DNA of 64,000 bases, from the NCBI RefSeq assembly GCF_000297025.1, contig NZ_CAKD01000010.1, forward strand, positions 1 to 64,000, written 5' to 3'. This DNA comes from Lactobacillus pasteurii DSM 23907 = CRBIP 24.76 (GTDB taxonomy: Bacteria; Bacillota; Bacilli; Lactobacillales; Lactobacillaceae). Both the position numbers and the translations under genes were made by a program. Below, piece after piece: positions 1 to 11,498 of the stretch (position 1 is the first letter of the stretch; each line of letters opens with the position of its first letter). The notes under the pieces are model-generated. The model was not told the DNA's origin. It worked only from the letters and a program-made list of their open reading frames with translations, and did not search any database.

Positions 1-2050
<2,050 letters not shown>

Positions 2051-2067
2051 CTATAAAAAATATATTT

Positions 2068-2081
2068 TGAAAACGGTTTTA
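2068..2081 (-). promoter_or_regulatory. cre-like box upstream of lacL
   Basis: TGAAAACGGTTTTA matches the cre consensus TGWAANCGNTNWCA at 13 of 14 positions. It lies 33 bases before the lacL start codon. Further upstream (2094-2150), three AT-rich boxes of the type TAAATAATTTA resemble half of the palindrome in front of lacS, and are probably LacR sites serving lacL and lacR. Confidence 0.6.
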
Positions 2082-2259
2082 TTATAACACCAAATTAAAT
2101 AATTTATCAAATAAATAAATAATTTAGTATTTAAAAGTAAATAAATTAATTGGCAAATCTCGAGAAAAATATTTTTGAATAAAATTGATCTTTATTGGAA
2201 TTAAGTAAATATTTTGTATAATAAAGACAGGAATACTAGTAAATGGAAAATAAATAATT

Positions 2260-3267
2260 ATGACAACTATTAAAGAAATTGCACAAAAGTCGGGGTATTC
2301 TTCTGCGACTGTTTCGCGGTTGCTCAATAATGATCCTAACTTATCGATTACTGCAGATACCAAAAATAAAATTTTAGAAATTGCTAATAAGCTTGGTTAT
2401 TGGAAAGACCACCAAGAAAAGGAAATTAAGCCTACAATTGCGCTTCTTTACCGCACTAACCATAAAGAACAGTTGCAAGATGAGTATTTTGCTTCTTTAA
2501 AGCAAGCCTTGGTAGAAACCGTTAAGCAAGAATCAATGAAGATGAAGACCTTTTATAATGCGGCTGACTTAATTGAAAATGCCTCATTGTTCCAAGGTTT
2601 TATTGGAGTAGGAGCAGCGCCAATCGAAAATGCTGAGTTGGTAAAATTGCACGGAGTTTTACCAAATGGGGTGTTTGTTGATACTAATCCAGCTCCCGAA
2701 TTGTTCGATTCAATTAGACCTAACTTAACTTTAACAGTTAAGAATGCTATTGATTTGTTTATTAAAAACGGCTATGAATCGATTGGTTTTATTGGTGGTG
2801 TTGGTCCTAAGCATGATCATATTCAAGAAAATGATCCACGTTCCGTTGCCTTTGCGGAATATATGAAGGTTCGCGGAAAAGATGACAGCAACATGTTCGT
2901 TTTAGGACCATTCAGCGTTGAAAATGGTTATAAGCTTGGCAAAGAAGTAATAAAGAAGTGCAAGAACAATTTACCAGATGCATTTTTAATTGCTTCTGAT
3001 ACATTAGCAGTTGGTGTTTTACAGGCCTTTAACGAAGAAAATATTAACGTACCAAAAGATACCGCAATTTTGAGTATCAATAACAGTAATGTAGTGAAGT
3101 ACGTATCACCACCACTTTCTTCTTACAACATCAACCAGCAGGAAATGATTGATTTAGCTTTAACTATGCTGACCAATTTGATTATTCAACCTGATCGTGC
3201 GCATATTGATGTGAATATGAACACTAACTTGGTGGTACGTAAAAGCTTTATTCCTAAAGCTGAATAA
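2260..3267 (+). CDS. lacR: LacI-family transcriptional repressor LacR
   Basis: DNA-binding regulator of the lactose genes. Residues 1-50 form the LacI-type helix-turn-helix (TIKEIAQKSGYSSATVSRLL) and hinge; the remaining 285 residues resemble a periplasmic-binding-protein effector domain. 335 residues is the standard family length. It lies between divergent lacL and co-oriented lacS, with its own strong terminator, so it controls both sides. The lack of a strong Shine-Dalgarno (only GGAAAATAAATAATT before the ATG) would fit low expression. The effector is probably galactose or an isomerised lactose; this is inferred from family and place. Confidence 0.92.
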   Translation: MTTIKEIAQKSGYSSATVSRLLNNDPNLSITADTKNKILEIANKLGYWKDHQEKEIKPTIALLYRTNHKEQLQDEYFASLKQALVETVKQESMKMKTFYNAADLIENASLFQGFIGVGAAPIENAELVKLHGVLPNGVFVDTNPAPELFDSIRPNLTLTVKNAIDLFIKNGYESIGFIGGVGPKHDHIQENDPRSVAFAEYMKVRGKDDSNMFVLGPFSVENGYKLGKEVIKKCKNNLPDAFLIASDTLAVGVLQAFNEENINVPKDTAILSINNSNVVKYVSPPLSSYNINQQEMIDLALTMLTNLIIQPDRAHIDVNMNTNLVVRKSFIPKAE

Positions 3268-3311
3268 ATTTTTTAGTAAATAAAAATTTTTTATTTTGAA
3301 TATTTTGAAAG

Positions 3312-3346
3312 GAGAATGCTGAAGCATAGCATTCTCTTTTATTTTT
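3312..3346 (+). terminator. Rho-independent terminator of lacR
   Basis: A perfect 9-bp stem (GAGAATGCT, 3312-3320, with AGCATTCTC, 3328-3336), a 7-base loop and a T-rich tail. It separates lacR from the lacS promoter. Confidence 0.85.
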
Positions 3347-3353
3347 ACTCTAA

Positions 3354-3432
3354 GTAAATAATTTAGTTATATTAAATAAATTATTTACCAAAACTGATAC
3401 TAAGCGTATACTAAGATGTGTAAGCGATTACA
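3354..3432 (+). promoter_or_regulatory. lacS operator, promoter and cre box
   Basis: Three signals are stacked here. A perfect 12-bp inverted repeat (GTAAATAATTTA, 3354-3365, and TAAATTATTTAC, 3377-3388) is the probable LacR operator. Its right arm overlaps a -35 (TTTACC, 3384-3389), which is 17 bases from the -10 TATACT (3407-3412). A perfect cre, TGTAAGCGATTACA (3419-3432), starts 7 bases after the -10, so bound CcpA would block initiation or early elongation. An AGGAGG Shine-Dalgarno follows at about 3447. Confidence 0.88.
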
Positions 3433-3459
3433 GATGATAACAATTTAGGAGGAAGCATT

Positions 3460-5379
3460 ATGACAAACGGTCATAAAAATTCAGGGAAACAAATAATTTC
3501 CTATGCATCATTCTGTCTGGGTAACTTAGGACACGCAGCTTTTTATGGTGTAATGAGTGCATACTTTATTATTTTTATTACCAGCGGAATGTTCAGTGGG
3601 CTAGAGCAATCAGTAGCTGATAAATTGATTGGTTTAATCACTGGCTTAATGGTAGTGATTAGAATTGTCGAGTTGGTTATTGACCCAATCTTGGGCAACA
3701 TAGTTGATAATACCAAAACAAGATGGGGAAAGTTTAAGCCATGGATTTTCTTGGGTACTGTAGTTAGTGCAGTATTATTATTAATTTTATTTACTGGAAT
3801 CTTTGGCTTAGCGCAAAGCAATTGGATTCTTTTCGCTATCTTATTCGTAATTATCTACATCGGTTTTGATATCTTCTATTCATTATCCGATGTTTCATAT
3901 TGGGGTATGGTTCCGGCTTTAAGTGAAGATTCACATGAGCGTGGTATTTATACTTCATTGGGTGCCTTTTCAGGTGCTATTGGTTGGAACGGTTTAGCAA
4001 TTATCGTTGTTCCTTTAGTAACTGGGGTAACTTATGCAGTTACTGGTAAACATGAAGAAGGTGCACCAGGTTGGCTTGCCTTTGCGGCCGTAATTTCAGC
4101 TTTAGCAATTGTTTGTGCCATTATTGTTTGCTTAGGTACTAAAGAAAAGCACAATTTAATTAGAAATTCAGCCAAGCAGAAAACTACTTTGCCTCAAGTC
4201 TTCAGTGCTATTTTCCATAACGATCAAATTCTTTGGCCGAGTTTAGCCTACTTAGTCTTTTCACTTGCTAGCACTATTACTAACGGGGTTTTGTTCTACC
4301 TGTACAAGTTTGTCATTGGTAAACCAGGTGAATTCTGGGTTGTAGGGCTTGCTGCAACGATTGTAGGGTTCTGTGTCAGTCCATTATTCCCAGTTTTAAA
4401 TAAGTACATTCCAAGAAAATGGTTGTTTGTTGCAGGTCAAGCTTGCATGATCTGTGCTTATCTTTTATTCATTTTCTGCCGTGATAATGTTGTGTTAATG
4501 GACTTAGGGTTGGTTTTATTCAACATCAACTTTGCTCAATTAGTAACTGTTTTGACCTTAACTGATGCGATTGAATATGGTCAGCTTAAGAGTGGTCAAA
4601 GAAACGAGGCCGTCGTTTTGGCAGTTCGTCCAATGATCGATAAATTTACTGGTGCTGTTTCTAATGCTTTGGTTGGATATGTAGCTATTGCAGCTGGTAT
4701 GACAGGTGCCGCAACTGCTGCCGACATGACAGCACACGATATCAGCACTTTTAATACAATGGCCTTATATATTCCTTTAATCTTAGCTGTAATTTCAATC
4801 ATCGTGTTCTTAAGCAAAGTAACTTTGACCGAAAAGAAACACGCCGAAGTTGTTGAAGAATTGAAGACTAAGCTTGCTGAAGGTGAAATTGAAAAAGACG
4901 ATTCAACTAAAGCAAGACCTAGACAGCAAAAGATTTACGCACCAGCCGATGGTGAATTGATGCAAATGTCCTCCGTCGTCGACGAAGATGGTAAGCCATT
5001 CCCAGGAAAGGGATTCGCAATCAAACCAAGTGCCGGCAAGATCTATGCACCATTCGATGGTAAGATTAGATTTACCTTTGGTACAAAACACGCCTTTGAG
5101 ATTATCTCAGATAATGGCTTGCAAGTAGTCGTCCACGTTGGTCTTGGAACAGTAAACTTGCGTGGTGAAGGCTTTGAAACGTATTATGATGATGGACAAG
5201 AAGTCAAGAAGGGCAACTTATTACTAGAATTTGATCGTGATTTGACTCTTAAGAATGGCTACAAGGATATGATCGTTACCTTCTACACTCAACCAGGTAG
5301 AATTAAAAAAGCTAGTCCAATTAAAGCAGGTTCTACTGTAAAACACGGTGATGAAGTAGTAGAAGTCCAGTTTAAGTAG
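3460..5379 (+). CDS. lacS: Lactose permease LacS (GPH transporter with EIIA domain)
   Basis: Galactoside:cation symporter of the GPH family, importing lactose or exchanging it for galactose. Residues 1-460 form about 12 membrane segments. Residues 485-639 form a cytoplasmic glucose-type EIIA domain that is phosphorylated by HPr; the acceptor His lies in VVVHVGLG (about H559). The 639-residue length and fusion match LacS of Streptococcus and Lactobacillus. The gene has an AGGAGG Shine-Dalgarno, a LacR-type operator and a perfect cre upstream, and it is followed 10 bases later by the GH42 gene, so the two form an operon. Confidence 0.96.
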   Translation: MTNGHKNSGKQIISYASFCLGNLGHAAFYGVMSAYFIIFITSGMFSGLEQSVADKLIGLITGLMVVIRIVELVIDPILGNIVDNTKTRWGKFKPWIFLGTVVSAVLLLILFTGIFGLAQSNWILFAILFVIIYIGFDIFYSLSDVSYWGMVPALSEDSHERGIYTSLGAFSGAIGWNGLAIIVVPLVTGVTYAVTGKHEEGAPGWLAFAAVISALAIVCAIIVCLGTKEKHNLIRNSAKQKTTLPQVFSAIFHNDQILWPSLAYLVFSLASTITNGVLFYLYKFVIGKPGEFWVVGLAATIVGFCVSPLFPVLNKYIPRKWLFVAGQACMICAYLLFIFCRDNVVLMDLGLVLFNINFAQLVTVLTLTDAIEYGQLKSGQRNEAVVLAVRPMIDKFTGAVSNALVGYVAIAAGMTGAATAADMTAHDISTFNTMALYIPLILAVISIIVFLSKVTLTEKKHAEVVEELKTKLAEGEIEKDDSTKARPRQQKIYAPADGELMQMSSVVDEDGKPFPGKGFAIKPSAGKIYAPFDGKIRFTFGTKHAFEIISDNGLQVVVHVGLGTVNLRGEGFETYYDDGQEVKKGNLLLEFDRDLTLKNGYKDMIVTFYTQPGRIKKASPIKAGSTVKHGDEVVEVQFK

Positions 5380-5389
5380 AGTTTTAAAA

Positions 5390-7396
5390 ATGACAAAAAC
5401 ATTATCACGTTTTCTTTATGGTGGGGACTACAATCCCGATCAATGGACAGAAGAAACATGGCCTGAAGACATTAAGGTCTTTAAAAAGGCAGATTTAAAT
5501 TCAGCTACAATTAATATTTTCTCTTGGGCAGTTCTTGAACCTAGAGAAGGAGTCTATGACTTTTCTAAATTAGACAAGATCGTTCAAGAATTATCTGATG
5601 CAAACTTTGATATTGTGATGGGTACGGCAACAGCCGCAATGCCAGCCTGGATGTTTAAAAAGTATCCGGATATCGCAAGAGTTGATTACCAAGGCAGACG
5701 TCACGTCTTTGGTCAGCGGCACAATTTCTGTCCGAACAGCAAGAATTATCAAAGACTGGATAGTGAGTTAGTTAAAAAATTGGCCCAGCACTACGCTGAC
5801 AATCCGCATATCGTAGTTTGGCACGTGAACAATGAATACGGTGGCAACTGCTACTGTGGAAATTGTCAAAACGCCTTCCGTGATTGGTTGAGAAACAAAT
5901 ACAAGACCTTGGGTGCGCTCAACAAGGCTTGGAACATGAATGTTTGGAGTCACACGATTTATGACTGGGATGAAATTGTTGTTCCAAACGAGTTGGGGGA
6001 TGCATGGGGTCCAGAAAGTAGCGAAACCATTGTTGCTGGCCTTTCAATCGACTACTTGCGCTTTCAATCCGAAAGTTTGCAAAACCTCTTCAAGATGGAA
6101 AAGGCAGTCATCAAGAAGTACGATCCTGAAAAGCCTGTAACTACTAACTTCCACAGTTTGCCAAACAAGATGATTGACTATCAAAAGTGGGCCAAGGATC
6201 AAGATATTATTTCTTATGATAGTTATCCAACTTACGACGCACCTGCTTATAAGCCAGCATTCTTGTATGACTTAATGAGAAGCCTTAAGCATCAACCATT
6301 TATGTTAATGGAATCTGCACCTTCACAAGTTGACTGGCAATCTTACAGTCCACTAAAGCGTCCAGGTCAAATGGCTGCAACTGAATTGCAAGCTGTTGCT
6401 CACGGTGCTGACACTGTACAGTTTTTCCAATTAAAGCAAGCAGTGGGTGGGTCCGAAAAATTCCACAGTGCAATTATTGCTCATTCACAAAGAACCGATA
6501 CTAGAGCCTTCCGTGAATTGGCTGATTTGGGTCAAAAATTAAAGGAAGCTGGTCCAACAATCTTAGGTTCAAAGACTAAAGCTAAAGTCGCAATTGTCTT
6601 TGATTGGAGCAACTTCTGGTCATACGAATATGTTGATGGCATTACTCAAGATTTGAATTATGTTGACTCAATTTTGGACTACTACCGTCAATTCTATGAA
6701 CGCAACATTCCAACCGATATTATTGGTGTTGATGATGACTTTAGTAACTATGACTTGGTTGTTGCACCAGTGCTTTACATGGTTAAAGCAGGTTTAGCTG
6801 AAAAGATCAACAGCTATGTTGAAAAGGGCGGCCACTTCGTTACTACCTACATGTCAGGTATGGTTGATTCAACTGACAATGTTTACCTTGGCGGCTATCC
6901 TGGTCCATTGAAAGATGTCACCGGCATCTGGGTTGAAGAAAGCGACGCAATGGTTCCAGGTCAAAAAGTTAGAGTCACGATGGATGGCAAAGAATACGAA
7001 ACTAACTTAATGTGTGATTTGATTCATCCAAATGATGCAAAAGTTTTGGCAACTTATGCCGATGAATTCTATGCTGGTACAGCTGCTGTGACTGAAAATA
7101 ACTACGGTAAGGGTAGAGCCTGGTATGTTGGTACTAAACTTGATTATCAGGGTTTGACACAATTATTTAATCATATTGTTCTTGAAACCGGTGTTGAGTC
7201 ATTAGTTGGTGATAGCCATAAGCTTGAAGTAACTAAGCGTGTGACTGATGATGGCAAGGAGCTTTACTTTGTGCTTAACATGAGTAATGAAGAAAAGACG
7301 TTGCCAAATAAATTTGCGGATTATGAAGACATCTTAACTGGTGAAAAAGCTAAGAGTTCAATGAAAGGATGGGATGTCCAAGTCTTAACCAAGTAA
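5390..7396 (+). CDS. lacA: GH42 beta-galactosidase
   Basis: A second, single-chain beta-galactosidase, 668 residues, GH42. The TIM barrel carries the acid/base Glu in NNEYGG (about E149), the nucleophile Glu in LMESAP (about E308), and the zinc-cluster cysteines CYCGNC just after E149. A beta-galactosidase trimerisation region and a C-terminal domain follow. It starts 10 bases after the lacS stop with no clear Shine-Dalgarno, so translation probably depends on lacS. It is called lacZ in L. acidophilus annotation. Preferred substrates may be galacto-oligosaccharides rather than lactose; that is inference. Confidence 0.93.
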   Translation: MTKTLSRFLYGGDYNPDQWTEETWPEDIKVFKKADLNSATINIFSWAVLEPREGVYDFSKLDKIVQELSDANFDIVMGTATAAMPAWMFKKYPDIARVDYQGRRHVFGQRHNFCPNSKNYQRLDSELVKKLAQHYADNPHIVVWHVNNEYGGNCYCGNCQNAFRDWLRNKYKTLGALNKAWNMNVWSHTIYDWDEIVVPNELGDAWGPESSETIVAGLSIDYLRFQSESLQNLFKMEKAVIKKYDPEKPVTTNFHSLPNKMIDYQKWAKDQDIISYDSYPTYDAPAYKPAFLYDLMRSLKHQPFMLMESAPSQVDWQSYSPLKRPGQMAATELQAVAHGADTVQFFQLKQAVGGSEKFHSAIIAHSQRTDTRAFRELADLGQKLKEAGPTILGSKTKAKVAIVFDWSNFWSYEYVDGITQDLNYVDSILDYYRQFYERNIPTDIIGVDDDFSNYDLVVAPVLYMVKAGLAEKINSYVEKGGHFVTTYMSGMVDSTDNVYLGGYPGPLKDVTGIWVEESDAMVPGQKVRVTMDGKEYETNLMCDLIHPNDAKVLATYADEFYAGTAAVTENNYGKGRAWYVGTKLDYQGLTQLFNHIVLETGVESLVGDSHKLEVTKRVTDDGKELYFVLNMSNEEKTLPNKFADYEDILTGEKAKSSMKGWDVQVLTK

Positions 7397-7435
7397 CAAA
7401 TCCTATTTCTTTCCCTCGAATTTAGATCAATAAAT

Positions 7436-7470
7436 AAGGAAGCTAGGCGCAATTTCTAACTTCCTTTTGA
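7436..7470 (+). terminator. Terminator of lacS-lacA
   Basis: Imperfect stem AAGGAAG-TAG with CTA-CTTCCTT followed by T4, 40 bases after the GH42 stop codon. Confidence 0.65.
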
Positions 7471-7472
7471 GT

Positions 7473-7601
7473 ACCCCAGAACGTGGCGTGGAAGAGTTGA
7501 GAAAATTGTTGCCTGACACGCTTGTCTTGGATGGCAAGAGGGTGAATGACATTTCAAGAATAGAGCTTAAACAATGGTTAAAGTGTAATAATATCACTTA
7601 A
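7473..7601 (+). pseudogene. Gene remnant, 3' end of an unrecognised gene
   Basis: An open frame without any start codon reads PERGVEELRKLLPDTLVLD and continues to a TAA at 7599. It overlaps the tail of the lac terminator and is followed by a strong terminator of its own, which fits the last ~40 codons of a deleted gene. Composition is protein-like (charged, amphipathic helices) but I do not recognise the family. Confidence 0.35.
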
Positions 7602-7620
7602 CTGTTAATATAGTATAGAT

Positions 7621-7657
7621 AAAAAGACCACCGACGGAATAAATCAGTGGTCTTTTT
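7621..7657. terminator. Strong bidirectional terminator
   Basis: Perfect 11-bp stem, AAAAAGACCAC (7621-7631) with GTGGTCTTTTT (7647-7657). The A/T arms allow function on either strand; it follows the gene remnant ending at 7601. Confidence 0.85.
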
Positions 7658-7845
7658 ATACGCGAACAAGTGCATCATTATTTCCAATGCACTAGGATGT
7701 TTGGAAAAACGTGACTATATCAAGAGATGAAGATGTAGTCATCAAAATAGCTAACTTTCATTAGCTAAATCTAATATTATTATAGTACATATCTAGATAA
7801 TAATGATATGCTCAAGTTTTTTACTTTTTATAATGGTATCTACAG

Positions 7846-8502
7846 ATGATTAGATCATCGATTTCTCAGACCTATAATGATTTTCCGGAAAAAGCATTGG
7901 ATCAAGTACACGATAGTTACTATATACCAGAAATAAGCATTAGTCAGTCTATTGAAGAATTTTTGCATAGTTTAAAAAGTGATGAGCTAATTTCTATTGA
8001 AACTTCTACTAACCGCACTTATGAAGGCCAGATTGTCGAAGTTGGTAACCAATTAGTTAAGTTTAGGGAGTTTCGTGATTATGAGCTTGAACCATATGTG
8101 CTAGAGATTCCATTAGAGGATATCATTATTGCTTCAGTTCATAGTATTGACTTAGAAGTAAAGCGTGCTTGGCTGAATTCTACCCAATCTATTGCAGCTA
8201 ATGATCCAGATGATCTTGTTCAAATTATGCTTGACCATTATGGTGACGCCAGAGCAGGTGAGCCGGTAGTTGGAAGAATTTTGGATGAGAATCATGATTT
8301 ATTTTTATTAGATTCCATCACGAGTGAGAGTCAATTTGACTCTTACACTGTATTGAATAAAAAATACATTACACACATCAGTGAAGATAACGATGTGTTG
8401 AGATATTTATCTTTTGCTAAGAAATATCAACTTAATAAAGGTAGCTATGATCCTCACGAGCTAACAAAGAAATTGCCAAGATTAAAAGAGGATTTTTCAT
8501 AG
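7846..8502 (+). CDS. Uncharacterised protein with two repeated beta-type domains
   Basis: 218 residues, acidic, no signal peptide or membrane segment. Function unknown. Two stretches (residues about 48-105 and 140-192) share a pattern of short alternating hydrophobic strands: a Gly-x-Ile strand, a turn, an Ile/Leu strand, then an 'I..I...D' tail. This suggests two copies of a small barrel (SH3/LSM-like); a third copy appears to be the next gene. There is no good Shine-Dalgarno before the only plausible ATG, so the true start is uncertain. Cotranscription with the 63-residue gene downstream is likely. Confidence 0.6.
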   Translation: MIRSSISQTYNDFPEKALDQVHDSYYIPEISISQSIEEFLHSLKSDELISIETSTNRTYEGQIVEVGNQLVKFREFRDYELEPYVLEIPLEDIIIASVHSIDLEVKRAWLNSTQSIAANDPDDLVQIMLDHYGDARAGEPVVGRILDENHDLFLLDSITSESQFDSYTVLNKKYITHISEDNDVLRYLSFAKKYQLNKGSYDPHELTKKLPRLKEDFS

Positions 8503-8523
8503 TTATTTGTTGAGAATAAGGTT

Positions 8524-8715
8524 ATGACGCTGGATGCATTTAATTTCACAGCGAATAATCAAGGCATTATTAGTAAGGTGACAGATCAAGCAGTAACTCT
8601 AATAAATATCAATGATGATTTTCGCTTAACCACATCACGAGAATTTTTGTATAATCAATTAGTTAGTCTTGATTTAGTGAACTACTCAGATGAGATACTA
8701 ACGAAATATTTGTAA
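8524..8715 (+). CDS. Small uncharacterised protein, single copy of the upstream domain
   Basis: 63 residues, starting 21 bases after the previous stop, with a weak AAGG Shine-Dalgarno. Its pattern (NNQGIISKVTDQAVTLININ, then a second strand, then LVSLDLVNYSDEILTKYL) matches the 'G-x-I ... D.ILRYL' layout of the second domain of its neighbour. A strong terminator follows at 8751. It may be an independent small protein or a piece split off a longer three-domain ancestor. Function unknown. Confidence 0.55.
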   Translation: MTLDAFNFTANNQGIISKVTDQAVTLININDDFRLTTSREFLYNQLVSLDLVNYSDEILTKYL

Positions 8716-8750
8716 GTTGCAATGAGACCGTACAATAATTTTTGCAAAAT

Positions 8751-8787
8751 AAAAACGCCTGGAAGATTGATTCTTCTAGGCGTTTTT
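8751..8787. terminator. Bidirectional terminator between convergent genes
   Basis: Stem AAAAACGCCT-GAAGA with TCTTC-AGGCGTTTTT; it serves the plus-strand gene ending at 8715 and the minus-strand gene ending at 8789. Confidence 0.88.
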
Positions 8788-8788
8788 G

Positions 8789-9259
8789 TTATTCTGTGGC
8801 AAATTTTTGAGCTACAATCTTGCCAAGCCAAACAGCAACAAATGAAGCTACATAAGAAACGATAAAGCATGGGATCCATGAAGATAATGATCCATGGATG
8901 TAAGCCTCCATGCGAGCTGCTTGAGGAATAGCGGGATTGTAGAAGATTGAAGCTGCCGTACAAATAAAGGTGTTGAATGAATTTAATACGACAGATGGTA
9001 TAATTCCTTGAACTAAGGCAAAAGCGACAGTTCCTTCTTTTAAGTGAAAGAGCTCTGCAAACTTGTTGCCCCAAGTGTTGTATGGAATAAACATACTTAC
9101 GATAAAGACAATCCAGAAGATTTCTGCCCATAGTTCAAAGATATTTACCCAAGTTAAAGGTAAATGATTGAGGAAAATTACGCAAAGTGCCATAACCAAT
9201 CCCATAAAGATTGATAGAACTGAGGTCAGAACCGTGCCAAAATGACTCTTAAAAAACAT
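8789..9259 (-). CDS. Four-helix integral membrane protein next to the fumarate-reductase-like gene
   Basis: 156 residues with four predicted membrane helices in two similar halves (about residues 8-35, 42-63, 83-107 and 125-147). The first half resembles short DUF2798-like membrane proteins. It lies 11 bases downstream of the flavoprotein gene, in the same operon. It may anchor the flavoprotein, transport its substrate, or link it to the membrane quinone pool. Exact function unknown. Confidence 0.65.
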   Translation of the reverse strand: MFFKSHFGTVLTSVLSIFMGLVMALCVIFLNHLPLTWVNIFELWAEIFWIVFIVSMFIPYNTWGNKFAELFHLKEGTVAFALVQGIIPSVVLNSFNTFICTAASIFYNPAIPQAARMEAYIHGSLSSWIPCFIVSYVASFVAVWLGKIVAQKFATE

Positions 9260-9270
9260 AACTTCACCTA

Positions 9271-11115
9271 CTACATTTCTTCCTTAGCAGTTTCAGCCGC
9301 TATTCTACCAAAAGTAAAGATATCAGCTAAAGAGTTACCACCTAAACGGTTGCCAGCGTGCATCCCTCCAGCGTTTTCGCCGGCTGAATAAAGTCCTGGG
9401 ATAGCTTGACCATCTTTATTCAAAACATGAGCCTTGGTATCAATCTTCAAACCTCCCATTGTGTGGTGGATAGCAGGCTTTCTTGGCGTTGCGTAAAATG
9501 GTGCAACTTCGCATTTCAAGTTGAAAGCACTCTTGCTAAATTCAGGATCATGGCCTGCATCAACGTATGAGTTGTAGTTCTTGATCGTAGTTGCTAAGGT
9601 TTCAGGGTCCATGCCGACTTTTTCAGCCAATTCTTCTAAAGTATCTGCTCTAAATAAAGTGCCAACTTCAACTTGAGCATCGATTGATTCTTGAGTGGTG
9701 TTGTAGGCAGTTTCCTTGATCTTGTCATCGGCAATCAAGTAGAACAAGCCACCATTATCAATAGCAGCAGCTGCTAAAGTGTCACGTTCAGCGTATTCAT
9801 TGACAAAGCGTTTGCCTTTTTGGTTAACCATAATGAAGTTTTCTGGTGGAGTTTGCAAACCAGTAAATAGTTCACCGGTTACTGGATCAGATACTGGCAT
9901 CAATTGAATAAAGCCCATGCCAACTAAATCACTGCCGGCTTCAAGACCAAGTTCGATCCCGTCACCAGTAATGGCAGGGGAGTTGGTTGTAGCAATGTCA
10001 TCAGCAATTTCTTTCCAGTAAGTGTTGTACTTTTGAACCATCTTGGTATTAGCACCAAAACCACCAGCAGTTAAGATGACGGCCTTGGCATGAACTGTTA
10101 CTTTGCTGCCATCAGCCTTAGTAGCAGTTGCGCCAACAACACGACCGCTTTCAATAATTAAATGTTCAGCTCTAGTTTCAGTCAAAATTTGACCACCATG
10201 CTCTTTAACCCAGTCGCCTAAAACATGGATGAAGGCATATCCCATTGGTTCAACTGGCTTGTGACCTCTGCGCCAGAGGGCACCAACTGGCATAGTGACA
10301 TCTTTTTCATCAAATTCAACGCCCAATTTTGCTAGCCATTTAACTGAGTCTAAAACGTTGTTAACCAAAGTCTTGACCAAGTTGTAGTCGCCGTGGATTT
10401 CATGGCCCTCTAAGTCAGTCCGCTTACCACCGAGGTAGGTTTGAATTTCGTGCAAAAGAGTAGAGTCGAATAGATAATCAGCACCGCTATCTAAGTAGTC
10501 TTGGACTTGCTTTTGCAAAGCTTCAAAGTCTGCGCGGTATTCAGGGTCAATTTCTTCAACTGGAGTGGCAATCAATTCCTTTAAAGTTTTCTTTTCGCCG
10601 TGAAGGGCAGGGAATTTCTTTTGCCAGTCAGGCTCAGCTGCGTTCATTGGGCCACCAGCACGGGTAGTGTTGCCGCCAATTTGTGGATATTTTTCCAAAA
10701 TAACAACTTGCTTATCGTTTTCAAGACTCTTGGCAGCTGCTGCAAGGCCCGCACCACCAGCACCAATTACGAGGACATCGGCTGTAAGGTCAATATCTTG
10801 GCGGCTTACTTTAGTTGGCTTTGGACGGTGCTTGAATTCATCGCTGTCGCCACCAGCAAGTTCAATTGCTTGACTAACGCCATCGATTACGCCATTTGAT
10901 GAAATCGTTGCCCCGCTGACAGCGTCGACATTAAGTGTTTGTGCGCTAACGATTTGCTCTGGCAAACGGTGGAAGACTTCATCAGCAACTCCCTTAGTTT
11001 CGCCTTTGGCATCAACTTCGATCTTTTCGATTCGGTCAGCAGAAAGGGTAACTTTCATCGGCATAAATGATGAACCATGACCTTTAGCTTTAACTTCGTA
11101 TGTTCCTGCTTTCAT
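9271..11115 (-). CDS. FAD-dependent fumarate-reductase-type flavoprotein with FMN-binding domain
   Basis: 614 residues. Residues 1-85 form an FMN-binding domain whose SGAT motif (T70) is the usual site of covalent FMN attachment. Residues 110-614 form a FAD-binding fumarate reductase/succinate dehydrogenase flavoprotein domain, with the dinucleotide fold [12 protein letters not shown] near 115 and the C-terminal [11 protein letters not shown] motif. Such soluble enzymes reduce fumarate, urocanate or other enoates as electron sinks. No haem-binding CXXCH is present. A cre-like palindrome lies 37 bases upstream, implying carbon catabolite control. Substrate not determinable from sequence. Confidence 0.9.
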   Translation of the reverse strand: MKAGTYEVKAKGHGSSFMPMKVTLSADRIEKIEVDAKGETKGVADEVFHRLPEQIVSAQTLNVDAVSGATISSNGVIDGVSQAIELAGGDSDEFKHRPKPTKVSRQDIDLTADVLVIGAGGAGLAAAAKSLENDKQVVILEKYPQIGGNTTRAGGPMNAAEPDWQKKFPALHGEKKTLKELIATPVEEIDPEYRADFEALQKQVQDYLDSGADYLFDSTLLHEIQTYLGGKRTDLEGHEIHGDYNLVKTLVNNVLDSVKWLAKLGVEFDEKDVTMPVGALWRRGHKPVEPMGYAFIHVLGDWVKEHGGQILTETRAEHLIIESGRVVGATATKADGSKVTVHAKAVILTAGGFGANTKMVQKYNTYWKEIADDIATTNSPAITGDGIELGLEAGSDLVGMGFIQLMPVSDPVTGELFTGLQTPPENFIMVNQKGKRFVNEYAERDTLAAAAIDNGGLFYLIADDKIKETAYNTTQESIDAQVEVGTLFRADTLEELAEKVGMDPETLATTIKNYNSYVDAGHDPEFSKSAFNLKCEVAPFYATPRKPAIHHTMGGLKIDTKAHVLNKDGQAIPGLYSAGENAGGMHAGNRLGGNSLADIFTFGRIAAETAKEEM

Positions 11116-11152
11116 TATTTCAAGTCCTTTTCTATTAGCTTATTATTCCATA

Positions 11153-11166
11153 AGAAAACGTTTTCT
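11153..11166 (-). promoter_or_regulatory. Palindromic cre-like box
   Basis: AGAAAACGTTTTCT is a perfect palindrome matching the cre consensus at 12 of 14 positions. It sits in the promoter region of the flavoprotein gene. An almost identical box occurs at 54674-54687. Confidence 0.65.
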
Positions 11167-11492
11167 TTACAAGTAATATGCTATAGCTTTTAGACGGCAA
11201 TGTGAAATACTTTGTGGGTAATAATGCAATAACAAAAGTGTTATAGATTCTTTTCCTTTTAAAACTCTAGATACGGTCATTTTTAAATCAATGTATATGT
11301 TATTTATTGAAAATAATATGCTTAAAAAAGGTCTTCAACCTCGATCAGATCAAGCCAAGTGTTTTTGCTTGAAAAAATAAATGAATTTGTGTACGTTATT
11401 TATATAAATTTTAATATTACGAAATGTAAAGAGATATGTGGAGACGTAATTATGAATGTAAAGAGAAGAAATTTAGATGTGGAAGAAATAGG
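11167..11492. other. AT-rich intergenic stretch without a recognised gene
   Basis: No convincing coding frame. A 19-codon frame with a GGAG Shine-Dalgarno starts at 11452 and runs into repeat copy A (stop at 11509). Its last part (GATGTGGAAGAAATAGG) resembles the end of the small peptide gene in copy B, so it may be a decayed relic of that gene. Confidence 0.4.
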
Positions 11493-11498
11493 CAAAAC

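Noticed and set aside
8682-9131. 149-codon minus-strand frame overlapping the membrane protein gene
   Set aside because: Cys/Arg-rich shadow of the 8789-9259 gene, which has proper helices and context; no ribosome-binding site.
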